Of a stretch of DNA of 64,000 nt, positions 46,670-54,332 are shown piece after piece; within the stretch, counting starts at the first letter, position 1, and every line of letters begins with the position of its first letter. The notes under the pieces were generated by a model, which saw only the letters and a list, made by a program, of their open reading frames with translations, was not told the DNA's origin and searched no databases. Origin of the DNA: DATLSM01 sp963722965 (GTDB taxonomy: Bacteria > Actinomycetota > Thermoleophilia > Solirubrobacterales > 70-9); contig CAVROX010000006.1 of assembly GCA_963722965.1 (NCBI GenBank), forward strand, positions 62,001-126,000. The letters are read 5' to 3'. The translations under genes were made by a program, and so were the position numbers.

Positions 46670-46850
46670 GTTGTCGTGGCTGGCCGGGGACAGGTCTCCT
46701 GGCTTACGGGGTGGACTGCCACGCCTTCCCGGAGGTTCGGTGTCACCCCCAGTGGCTGGCGCCGAGGCGCCCGTGGCTTCCTTTCCCGATCACAGTGGCG
46801 GGACCGCGCCGGCTTCTCACCGAACTTCCCTTGACCACCGACCGTATCTA
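46670..46850 (-). promoter_or_regulatory. Cobalamin riboswitch
   Basis: On the minus strand the leader contains GGGAAGTTCGGTGAGAAGCC and then GGTCCCGCCACTGTGATCGG, the conserved core of the AdoCbl riboswitch (46790-46829). AAGCCAGGAGACCTG, the B12 box, is at 46691-46705. Flanking GGTCGG and CCGGCC can close the basal stem. The B12 box ends about 43 nt before the start codon at 46647, leaving the ribosome site within reach, so translational repression by cobalamin is likely. Confidence 0.93.
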
Positions 46851-46948
46851 GTGATCGAGTCTACCCGCCAACCCCGGCGCCGCGGCGCGGGACCTCAGGA
46901 CCCCTCGGCGGACAGCGCGGGAGCGAAGAGCGGGCGGGCGGCACACGC

Positions 46949-47320
46949 TCAAGGCGCGCAGAGGTCGCGGTAGTAGCGGTAGTCGCTGCGCTCGGGGCGC
47001 AGGTTGGAGGCGAGCGCGAGGTGGTGGCGAGCGCGATCCTTGCGCCCGGTCTTAGCCAGCGCCCGGCCCAGGCAGAAGTGCGCGTAATCGTTTACTCCGT
47101 GTGCGTCGACCACCGCCTCGAACTCAGCCGCGGCCTTAGCGAATCGCCCGCAGCGAAAGTAGGCGCGGCCCAGCGCCTCACGCACCGATGCCTTGTCCGG
47201 GGCGCGGCGCGCCGCCGCCTCCAGCGGCGCCGTCGCCTGCTCGAAGTCCCCGTCCTCAAGCAGCTCGATCCCGCGCCGGTAGAGGGTGAAAGTGGAGTCA
47301 TCCTGTGGGTCTGGGTGCAT
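46949..47320 (-). CDS. Small TPR protein
   Basis: 123 residues made of about three tetratricopeptide repeats: LYRRGIELLEDGDFEQATAP, VREALGRAYFRCGRFAKAAA and AHFCLGRALAKTGRKDRARH. No signal or membrane segment. TPR units mediate protein contacts; the partner is unknown. It ends about 100 bp upstream of the riboswitch on the same strand but is not obviously part of that operon. Confidence 0.75.
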   Translation of the reverse strand: MHPDPQDDSTFTLYRRGIELLEDGDFEQATAPLEAAARRAPDKASVREALGRAYFRCGRFAKAAAEFEAVVDAHGVNDYAHFCLGRALAKTGRKDRARHHLALASNLRPERSDYRYYRDLCAP

Positions 47321-47537
47321 CGCCTTAGTGTAGGAACTGGGTCAGTCGGGCTTCGGTTTCTTTTTCCAACGCCCGGGCCGGCGCTGCCCGTCAAGGTCGA
47401 CGACGCCACGCCCCGCGCCGCAGCGAGGCTCGCAGACCGGCCTGTTGAGGGTAAGACGCCGTCCCCGGCCTCGGCTTCAGGCTAGGTTCAAAAGCAGCCA
47501 AATCGAGGCCGTCCAAGCGGTCTAATCTGAGCCACGG

Positions 47538-48653
47538 ATGCAGAGCCCCTCCACACCTGCCAAGGGTCAGGAGCAGCAGTTGCTTGACCGCGCCCGCGCT
47601 GGGAGCGAGCCGGCCTTCGAGCAGCTGGTCGAGCCCCACCGCGCGGCGCTGCACGCGCATTGCTACCGAATGCTCGGCTCAGTCCACGACGGCGAGGATG
47701 CCCTCCAAGAGACGTTGCTGCGCGCCTGGCGTGGCCTCCCGCGGTTTGAGGGGCGCAGCTCACTGCGCTCCTGGCTTTACACAATCGCGACGAACACCTG
47801 CTTGAGCGCGATTGAGCGCAGGCCCAAACGAGTGCTGCCGATCGACTACGGGCCAGCCACCGACCCCAACCTAGCGCCGGGCGAGCCGATCGCCGAGTCG
47901 GTTTGGCTTGAGCCCTACCCAGAGGAGGTGCTTGGCCTGGAGGGCAGCCTCGCGGCGCCAGAGGCGAGCTATGACCAACGTGAGAGCGTCGAGCTGGCGT
48001 TCGTTGCCGCGCTCCAGCATCTCCCCGCCACCCAGCGCGCGGTGCTGATCCTGCGCGAGGTGTTGGGCTTCACCGCAAAGGAGGCGGGGGAAACGCTCAA
48101 GACGAGCGCCGCGTCGGTCAACAGTGCCCTGCAGCGGGCCCGTGCCGCGGTCGAGGACCGCATTCCCGAGCAGACTCAGCAGGCCACCCTGCGCTCGCTC
48201 GGCGACGCCGGGGTGCGCGAGCTGGTCGCCCGCTACGTCGATGCCTGGGAGCGGTGCGACGTCGACGCCTTCGCCGCGATGCTCTCCGAGGACGCATCCT
48301 TTGCGATGCCGCCGCTCGCCAGCTGGTATCGAGGGCGGCGGGAGATTGCTCTCTGGGCGAGCAAATCGCCGCTCTCGGGCGCCTGGCGCTGGCGCACGCT
48401 ACCGGCCCGGGCCAACGGCCAACCGGCACTCGGCTTTTACGCCTGGAGCGAGGAGGACGCCAGCTACCGCCCTTTCGCGCTCAACGTTCTGACCTTCCAG
48501 GGGGGGCAGATCGGCGATGTAACGGCCTTCATCGCCCGCTCCGCAGAGCCGCGCGACCGCGAGGTCTTCAATCGCTACCCCGACGAGCCGGTCGACCCCT
48601 CAAGACTCGGCGACCTCTTCCGCCGCTTCGGCCTCCCCGATCGACTCGATTGA
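47538..48653 (+). CDS. ECF sigma factor with C-terminal SnoaL-like domain (SigG/TIGR02960 type)
   Basis: RNA polymerase sigma factor of 371 residues. Region 2 has FEQLVEPHRAALHAHCYRML and VHDGEDALQETLLRAWRGLP. Region 4 is VELAFVAALQHLPATQRAVL with AKEAGETLKTSAASVNSALQ. Residues 215-340 form an NTF2-like domain (VRELVARYVDAWERCDVDAF). No anti-sigma gene is adjacent; in this group the extra domain is thought to gate activity. Glyoxalase-like and reductase-like genes follow on the same strand and are candidate targets. Confidence 0.88.
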   Translation: MQSPSTPAKGQEQQLLDRARAGSEPAFEQLVEPHRAALHAHCYRMLGSVHDGEDALQETLLRAWRGLPRFEGRSSLRSWLYTIATNTCLSAIERRPKRVLPIDYGPATDPNLAPGEPIAESVWLEPYPEEVLGLEGSLAAPEASYDQRESVELAFVAALQHLPATQRAVLILREVLGFTAKEAGETLKTSAASVNSALQRARAAVEDRIPEQTQQATLRSLGDAGVRELVARYVDAWERCDVDAFAAMLSEDASFAMPPLASWYRGRREIALWASKSPLSGAWRWRTLPARANGQPALGFYAWSEEDASYRPFALNVLTFQGGQIGDVTAFIARSAEPRDREVFNRYPDEPVDPSRLGDLFRRFGLPDRLD

Positions 48654-48750
48654 GCCGGCAATGAGTTTGCTTGCCTTGAGCGCGACCGATGAGTTTCAGG
48701 GGAACCCGAGGTCTCAGCTGAGGAGCCCCTCAAACAACAAGGAGGATGCA

Positions 48751-49149
48751 ATGACAGACACCGCAACCAAGACCAGCATCACCCATGTGGGAACCGTGAT
48801 CGTCCCCGTCAGCGACCAGGACCGGGCGGGTGAGTTCTACCTCGACAAGCTTGGGTTTGAGCAGCGCGCGGACATCCCCTTCGGCAAAGGCGGTGAACGC
48901 TGGCTCGAAGTGGCGCCCCCTGGAGGGACAACAACGATCGCACTGATCCCACCGCGCGAGGGAGAACCCACCGGAATCGACACCCACGTGGCGTTCACCA
49001 GCGCAGACATCGACGCCGACCACGCGACCCTGCGCGATCGGGGAGTCGAGGTGGATGAGGAGGTGATGCGGATGGGAGAACCGGTGCCGCCGATGTTCTT
49101 CTTCCGCGACCAGGACGGGAACAGGTTCCTGATCGTCGAGCAGGGCTGA
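48751..49149 (+). CDS. Glyoxalase/bleomycin-resistance superfamily protein (VOC)
   Basis: 132-residue vicinal-oxygen-chelate protein starting at the ATG at 48751, with AAGGAGG directly upstream. The VOC halves are GTVIVPVSDQDRAGEFYLDK with LGFEQRADI, and THVAFTSADIDADHATLRDR with FFFRDQDGNRFLIVEQ. Possible metal ligands are the first His (ITHVG), the second His (DTHVAF) and the C-terminal Glu. Substrate unknown. It sits 97 nt after the sigma gene. Confidence 0.8.
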   Translation: MTDTATKTSITHVGTVIVPVSDQDRAGEFYLDKLGFEQRADIPFGKGGERWLEVAPPGGTTTIALIPPREGEPTGIDTHVAFTSADIDADHATLRDRGVEVDEEVMRMGEPVPPMFFFRDQDGNRFLIVEQG

Positions 49150-49152
49150 CCC

Positions 49153-49755
49153 GTGGGCAGGGTGGTTGCCGGGCTGTCGATGTCGCTGGACGGCTTCGTC
49201 GCCGGCCCCAACGACGGCCCCGGCAACCCCCTCGGCGATGGCGGCGAGAAACTCTTTCGGTGGTGGTCAGCCGGGCCCGCACCGATTGGCCCCGACAACC
49301 GCTTCAAACCGCCGCTGCGCAGCCGCGCGGTGGTGGAAGAGATGTTTGAGTGCGGAGCGATCATCACCGGCAGGCGGACCTTCGACATCGCGGGCGGCTG
49401 GGGCGGCCACCACCCGCTCGGCGCTCCCTTTTTCCTGCTCACCCACCACCCGCCCGCCGAGCACGTTGGCCCCGGCACCGGCGGAACGGTAGTCACCGAC
49501 GGCATCCGCAGTGCGCTTGCGCAGGCCCGCGCAGCGGCCGGAGCGAGCGCGATCGCCGTCGGCGCCGCCGACGTCATCCAACAGTTCCTGCGGGCCGAGT
49601 TGCTCGAGGAGATCAACATCGACCTCGTTCCGGTCCTGCTGGGCGATGGTGTCCCGTTGTTTGCCAACCTCGAGGGCCACAGCCTTGACCTGGAATGCAC
49701 CCGGGTGGTCGAATCCGACGGCGTCACCCACCTGCGCTACCGGATCGTCGGCTAA
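49153..49755 (+). CDS. RibD C-terminal/dihydrofolate reductase-like protein
   Basis: 200 residues, starting at a GTG 3 nt after the glyoxalase-like stop, so co-transcribed. Family marks are VVAGLSMSLDGFVAGPNDGP at the start, GAIITGRRTFDIAGGWGG in the middle, and ELLEEINIDLVPVLLGDGVP near the end. Such proteins are NADPH-dependent reductases of unknown substrate; no riboflavin genes are near. Confidence 0.8.
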   Translation: MGRVVAGLSMSLDGFVAGPNDGPGNPLGDGGEKLFRWWSAGPAPIGPDNRFKPPLRSRAVVEEMFECGAIITGRRTFDIAGGWGGHHPLGAPFFLLTHHPPAEHVGPGTGGTVVTDGIRSALAQARAAAGASAIAVGAADVIQQFLRAELLEEINIDLVPVLLGDGVPLFANLEGHSLDLECTRVVESDGVTHLRYRIVG

Positions 49756-50099
49756 TCGAGTCCGATCGCGCGGATCGAGTGTTGGTCGGGGAGCTTGTCC
49801 AAGATGCCCCTCAGAACCTCGCGCTCCTCACTCTGCTCGCGCTGAAGGTCATCGAACAGCAGCTTCACCGCGGTGTGCATGATCCTCATCTGCCGCGGCG
49901 CGAGGGCAATTGTCACCGTCCGGCCCTGACCCGGCCCATCCTCTAGATCCGCAAGCACTTCGCGCGCCAAGTGGCGAATCTGTGGCTCGTGCGCCTCGTT
50001 GGAGATGAGTAGGTTGAGGGCCGTCCTGGCGACCCCAACCTCCACCTCCCCGAGGATGAGGTGATAGGTCGGCTCGGACCCATGGGGGATATCGCTCAT
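49752..50099 (-). CDS. Hypothetical 115-residue protein
   Basis: Cytoplasmic alpha-helical protein, unbroken. It reads MSDIPHGSEPTYHLILGEVE and contains a helical stretch HLAREVLADLEDGPG, then IMHTAVKLLFDDLQREQSEE. No family recognised. It converges with the RibD-like gene, overlapping it by 4 nt. Confidence 0.6.
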   Translation of the reverse strand: MSDIPHGSEPTYHLILGEVEVGVARTALNLLISNEAHEPQIRHLAREVLADLEDGPGQGRTVTIALAPRQMRIMHTAVKLLFDDLQREQSEEREVLRGILDKLPDQHSIRAIGLD

Positions 50100-50162
50100 A
50101 CACTCCCTCGCTCGATCGCTGACAAGAGTCGACGGCAGCCTACCCCGGGCCAGGACATCGAC

Positions 50163-50744
50163 TCAGCCGCGGCCCGGCCGCGCCGCCAGCCATGCGATCA
50201 CCTCGCCAGCATTGTCCTGGGGTGGGAAGACCGGGTAGAAGACCTTGACGATCTGGGCCCGCTGCGCGATGAATGTAAGTCGCCGGTAATAACGGCCCTC
50301 GCCTGCCGTGAAGGTGGGTAGGCCAAGCTCCCCAGCAAGTCGAAACTCGCTGTCGTTTAGCAGCGGGTAGGGAATCTGCTCGCGCTTGGCGAACTCACGC
50401 TGCTCATCAAGGCTCTGGGCGCTGAGGCCAAAGACAGCCGCCCCGAGGCCAGCCAGCGCCGCCGCGCTGTCCCGGAAGGCGCAGCTCTGCGGGGTGCAGC
50501 CGCGGGCACCGGGGATGCGGTCCCAGCCCGCGGGAAGAGACCTGCCGGGCACGCCAGTCTGGGGGTAGACGTAGACGACCAGGGCCTCGTGCCTGGCCGC
50601 AGCCAGCTCGAGCGGCTCGCCCCGGGTCCCTTGCAGCACAACCGGGGGTAGCCGAGCATCGAGCAGATGCGCTGCGGCGCCGTCATCCTCGGGGACGGGC
50701 AGCTCCTCAGGGAGGGGGTGGAATTCGGCGGCCGCATCATCCAT
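50163..50744 (-). CDS. Peroxiredoxin (AhpC/TSA-BCP type)
   Basis: Thioredoxin-fold peroxidase of 193 residues from the ATG at 50744, with GGAG nine bases upstream. The redox region is VVYVYPQTGVPGRSLPAGWD, then IPGARGCTPQSCAFRD; the usual TxxC position after YP-x-T is Gly, and the cysteines lie in GCTPQSC. Downstream, VFGLSAQSLDEQREFAKREQ and PYPLLNDSEFRLAGELGLP are typical of BCP-like enzymes. Its start overlaps the 3' end of the PEP-mutase-like gene. Confidence 0.75.
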   Translation of the reverse strand: MDDAAAEFHPLPEELPVPEDDGAAAHLLDARLPPVVLQGTRGEPLELAAARHEALVVYVYPQTGVPGRSLPAGWDRIPGARGCTPQSCAFRDSAAALAGLGAAVFGLSAQSLDEQREFAKREQIPYPLLNDSEFRLAGELGLPTFTAGEGRYYRRLTFIAQRAQIVKVFYPVFPPQDNAGEVIAWLAARPGRG

Positions 50745-51561
50745 CGGGATCGCTCCCCGCCCGGCCCGAGAGCCACTCCCCCACCTGGTTCGGTTCAGCC
50801 AGGGCGGAAAAGTCGCCGCGATCTCGAATCCGCTCTGCCGCATCGATCATCGCGCTGACGGCAGTCCAGGCGAGCCGCCCGCCGACGCTGATCCTCCCAG
50901 CTCCGGCGTCGACGATCTCCGCCAGCGAGAGGCTCGGGATGGCAAGCACGTTAAGTGGTCGCTGGATCGCAGCCGCCACGGCCTCGATCTCCTCCGCGCT
51001 GCGAAGACCGGGAGCGAAGAGGACATCGGCACCGGCCCGCTCAAATGCCTGCAGGCGGGAAATCGTGTCGTCGAGGTCGGGGTTTCCCCGGACCTGATTC
51101 TCGGCCCTCGCAGTCAGGGTGAAAGGGAAGTCCAGGCGCTGTGCGGACTCGACCGCCGCGGCCACTCGCTCGACGGCCCGCTCAATCGAATAGATCCCCT
51201 CCCGATGGCCATAATCCTCAATCGAGCAGCCGACCGCACCCGCTGCGGCGATCCGGCCGATCGCCCTCCCGACATCCTCTGGGTCTGAGCCGAAGCCGTT
51301 CTCAAGGTCAACCGAAAGCGGCAGGTCAGTTGCCCGGTCCAGCAGCCGAACGTGATCGATCAGCTCCTCGAGGGTGACACCGCCGTCCGGCCGAGCGCGG
51401 GTAAAAGCGAAACCGGAGCTGGTGGTCGCCAGGGCCCTGAACCCGATCGCGGCCAATACCTTGGCCGAGCCGGCATCCCAGGGGTTGGCAATCACAAAAG
51501 CCTCGCCTTCGTGAAGGGCTCGGAATACCGCTGCCTTTTGGTGCTGACTTGAGATCGACAT
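50737..51561 (-). CDS. Isocitrate lyase/PEP phosphomutase superfamily protein
   Basis: 274-residue TIM-barrel enzyme acting on a C-C or P-C bond. Blocks: FVIANPWDAGSAKVLAAIGF, ATTSSGFAFTRARPDGGVTL, LPLSVDLENGFGSDPEDVGR, GCSIEDYGHREGIYSIERA. The catalytic-loop Cys of isocitrate lyase is not seen, which favours the oxaloacetate hydrolase or phosphonopyruvate type; the substrate is unknown. The C-terminus overlaps the peroxiredoxin start by 8 nt, so the two form an operon. Confidence 0.8.
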   Translation of the reverse strand: MSISSQHQKAAVFRALHEGEAFVIANPWDAGSAKVLAAIGFRALATTSSGFAFTRARPDGGVTLEELIDHVRLLDRATDLPLSVDLENGFGSDPEDVGRAIGRIAAAGAVGCSIEDYGHREGIYSIERAVERVAAAVESAQRLDFPFTLTARAENQVRGNPDLDDTISRLQAFERAGADVLFAPGLRSAEEIEAVAAAIQRPLNVLAIPSLSLAEIVDAGAGRISVGGRLAWTAVSAMIDAAERIRDRGDFSALAEPNQVGEWLSGRAGSDPDG

Positions 51562-51667
51562 TCGACCAAACCTAATCAGCCGCTAGGCTCGCGCGGCAAC
51601 TGGTGAGAAATGGGGCAACATTGTCAACCAGGCAGAGGCTTTGCGTTTGGGCATCTGACGCCGGCCA

Positions 51668-52240
51668 ATGAGTCCACCGCTTGAGATCCTCGGCCGCTGG
51701 CTCAAAGAGGCCGAAGAGGCAAAGGCGCCCCAACCTAGGGCGATGGCTCTTGTGACCGCAACCAAAGACGGTCGCCCTTCCGCCCGTACAGTCTCGCTCA
51801 AGCGCCTGGAGGACGACGGGCTGATATTCACCACGGCCCTCTGGACCCGCAAGGCGCAGCAGATCAAGTCAAATCCTCAGGTCGCGCTGCTCTTTCACTG
51901 GCCGACGTTGGGTCGCCAGGCCCAGATCAGCGGTCGGGCGACGCAAGGTGATCGCCCGCTCGCCGAAGAGCTGTTCGCCGAGCGCGACCTCGCCCACCAA
52001 CTGCAAACCGTCGTCTCCCGACAGGGGGAGCCGATCGGCGAGCTCAACGCGCTGCGGGCAAGGCTCGCCCACCTAGCGTCGGTGCAGGAGACCGCACCTG
52101 CCTGCCCCGAGGACTGGGGCGCGATCCGAGTCCGGCCGCAGATGGTCGAGCTCTGGGAGCAAGCGCCCGATCGCCTTCACCAGCGCCGCCTCTTCGAGCG
52201 GGTCGGCGACGAATGGATCGAGGGCCTGATCGCCCCCTAG
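51668..52240 (+). CDS. pdxH: Pyridoxamine 5'-phosphate oxidase-like flavoprotein
   Basis: 190 residues with a split-barrel FMN fold. Blocks: MALVTATKDGRPSARTVSLK, FTTALWTRKAQQIKSNPQVA, LLFHWPTLGRQAQISGRA. The C-terminal PNPOx signature is present as VRPQMVELWEQAPDRLHQRR. This supports conversion of PNP/PMP to PLP rather than a general FMN-binding protein. PLP is needed by GcvP in this window, but the genes are not linked. Confidence 0.82.
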   Translation: MSPPLEILGRWLKEAEEAKAPQPRAMALVTATKDGRPSARTVSLKRLEDDGLIFTTALWTRKAQQIKSNPQVALLFHWPTLGRQAQISGRATQGDRPLAEELFAERDLAHQLQTVVSRQGEPIGELNALRARLAHLASVQETAPACPEDWGAIRVRPQMVELWEQAPDRLHQRRLFERVGDEWIEGLIAP

Positions 52241-52249
52241 CGAGTCGGC

Positions 52250-52846
52250 TCAGACCCGAAGGTGTCGGAGCAGCCGGCGCTCGAGGTTGGCGCGCACGGC
52301 CGGCCACTCGTCGTCGATGACGCTGTAGTAGGCGGAGTCGCGCACGCCGACGTCGGGAACGGTCATGTGCTTGCGCAAGATCCCCTCGAACTGAGCCGGT
52401 ATCGCAGCGATCGCCGCGCGGGACCGGTGGTTGCGGGCATCGGTCTTGAGCTCGACCCGCAGACAGCCAAGCTGCTCGAATGCATGGCTGATGAGGAGCA
52501 GTTTTGACTCGATATTGGCACCGGACCCCCAGGCGCTCGGATTCAGCCAGGTCCAGCCGATCTCAACGACACAGTCGGCCGGGCGCACGTTCAGGTAGCG
52601 GGTGCTGCCGACCAGCTCCCCGCCGCGCAGAACGCGGACGGCGAACGGCCCCTCCCGACCGGCCCGTGCATTCTCAAGCGACGTGCTGAGCCATGCATCG
52701 AAGTAAGCGCGGCTGCTCCCGATATTGGCCAGCCACTCCCAGATCTCAGGTGCCTGGGCCGCCTCCCACAACCCCTCGGCATGCTCCTCGCCCAGCGGCT
52801 CCAGCGCGACAATTGAGCCCTCAAGGCGGGTGGCGAGGTCATCCAT
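52250..52846 (-). CDS. GNAT-family N-acetyltransferase (RimJ-like)
   Basis: 198-residue acetyl-CoA-dependent transferase. The start MDDLATRLEGSIVALEPLGE and the core GSTRYLNVRPADCVVEIGWT, then AWGSGANIESKLLLISHAFE, match the RimJ/RimL branch. RVELKTDARNHRSRAAIAAI is the acetyl-CoA-side helix motif. The target amine is unknown. It converges with the PNPOx-like gene. Confidence 0.8.
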   Translation of the reverse strand: MDDLATRLEGSIVALEPLGEEHAEGLWEAAQAPEIWEWLANIGSSRAYFDAWLSTSLENARAGREGPFAVRVLRGGELVGSTRYLNVRPADCVVEIGWTWLNPSAWGSGANIESKLLLISHAFEQLGCLRVELKTDARNHRSRAAIAAIPAQFEGILRKHMTVPDVGVRDSAYYSVIDDEWPAVRANLERRLLRHLRV

Positions 52847-53069
52847 CCGCCGAATCGTGCCAGTCTCAGCGTTGGCTTTCCAGCCACCCGCGTTTCACTT
52901 GCCATCTGCGGAACCGCCCCGCAGCAATGGCCGTCTATCGATATTTCGACGCTCAGCCGTTCCCCGCTTACTGTCACGGGAACCAAATGGACAGCCCCGC
53001 TGACCGTCAATTACAAGTTCAGCGGGAGTCGCTCTCAAGGTTTCCCAGCCCGCCGCCGATAGGCCATTC

Positions 53070-53282
53070 GTGGCAGCCGGGGATCGCGCGCCAAACCGCA
53101 AGCTCTCCGCGGTCCCTCTGACCGGAGCTGGACGAGGGGCCTTCGTCGCGCTGGGGCTTGCCGCGGTCCTCATCGCATTGTTGAGTGGCTCGATCCCAGT
53201 CGCCGTGGGGGTACTTGCGATCGGGGGAATTGTGCTTGGCGGGATTCTTCTGCTGGGGGCCCGTCGAGCCGAACTACCCTGA
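53070..53282 (+). CDS. Small two-helix membrane protein
   Basis: 70 residues from a GTG. A short polar start is followed by two adjacent helices (GAFVALGLAAVLIALLSG and VAVGVLAIGGIVLGGILLLG) with basic flanks. No recognised family. The preceding 220 bp hold no other gene. Confidence 0.45.
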   Translation: MAAGDRAPNRKLSAVPLTGAGRGAFVALGLAAVLIALLSGSIPVAVGVLAIGGIVLGGILLLGARRAELP

Positions 53283-53395
53283 GGGCGCCCGATCTGCACG
53301 ACGTTGGCGGCACAGATCAGCAGGCGGGCTGAAACCGCCTCATCGTCGCTGTTCCCCGCCCCTTCGAGTTTGACCTCGTTATTTTTAGGTATACT

Positions 53396-53439
53396 CTGAT
53401 GAAACGCAGGACTCGCCGCCCACGAGTCCGGCATCTCAG
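53396..53439 (+). ncRNA. Candidate structured RNA leader
   Basis: CTGATG pairs with CATCTCAG (one bulge) around a perfect 7-bp stem GGACTCG/CGAGTCC with a 7-nt loop; an AAACGCA internal loop separates the two helices. It lies just after the promoter-like TATACT. No known riboswitch class fits. Confidence 0.25.
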
Positions 53440-53539
53440 TGAGAAATAATCGCTCGTCGGCCCGGTATGCCCTGTTCCTCCCTGTCAGGGCGTGCCGGCC
53501 AGGCGAGCGTTGCTCGTGGCTTTAAGCTCGCGCTCATTC

Positions 53540-54215
53540 ATGCCCGATCCCAGGCCTGCCCTGGCAGCCGCGACGCTCTCCCAGGCGGAGCGCAACACCG
53601 TGATTCGCTTTGTCGAGTCAATGAGCGAGGCGCCAGGGGACGACCTTCGCGCTCTGTGGCTTTATCGAGAAGCTTGCCGGCGAAGCGCCCGTCCGATCGC
53701 GAGCATCTGCGGTAACCGGGGCTCTGACGGGGAAGCCAGCGGGCGGGCGCCGCTGCACGGCGCGGATGGCGACCGCGTGCCGCCGAGCGCAAACGGCGGT
53801 CCGCCGGAGACCGGGACGGGGATCGGCCTCGATGCCGCGATGCGCTTCAAGCAAACTCCGCTGCGACTCCACCCCGGCGAGCAGCCGCCGCTTCTCGATC
53901 CTCTTCGACCCGACGGGCGTCGCGGTAGGAACCGACGTGGCGCTGGAGCCCGACTCGGGAATCACCGCGCGCTTTCGGGGCACCGGCCGCGTGCCGAAGC
54001 CGGGCAACCAGGGCTGGTCGCGCCTCGGCGGCCGGGTGCGCGCGCAGGCGAGTGCGGAGCCCGGATCCCGGCTCACCGTCACGGCCGAGGCGGCGAGTTA
54101 CTCCGCCAAGCTCGAGGCGCTGATCGTTCGCCACCGGGCCAGCGGCTGGGTACGCGAGATCGCGCGCAAGGACTCGCGAATCGCGATCGATGCCGCCGAC
54201 TTAGGCCACATGTGA
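53540..54215 (+). pseudogene. Frameshifted nucleotidyltransferase-like remnant
   Basis: The first part reads ATLSQAERNTVIRFVESMSE, then DDLRALWLY, as in MNT-type nucleotidyltransferases just before the GSxARGE active site, which is lost to a frame break near 53665. A second frame (FDPTGVAVGTDVALEPDSGI and on, ending DAADLGHM) carries coding-like sequence of unknown kind. At least two frame changes are needed to join them, so the locus is broken or badly sequenced. Confidence 0.35.
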
Positions 54216-54332
54216 GCGAGCCAATCAGCTTTGCTCCATAAACTTCCGGTTCGGACGAGAGCAGGGGGCTGGGCCCTTCAATGCGGGTGCTCGCTTCCCG
54301 GGGCCTGATCCGGTGTTAGGGTTGTCGCCACC

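Larger units (their letters stand above)
53283..54332. other. Noncoding stretch with decayed gene pieces
   Basis: About 1 kb without an intact gene. It has an AT-rich promoter-like start (TTGACC at 53370, TATACT at 53390, spacing only 14), a strong hairpin (53396-53439), and then broken reading frames described separately. Confidence 0.5.

Noticed and set aside
53393..53445. Hammerhead-ribozyme-like CTGATGA next to a stem
   Set aside because: The stem II and GAAA positions required by the hammerhead core do not line up.
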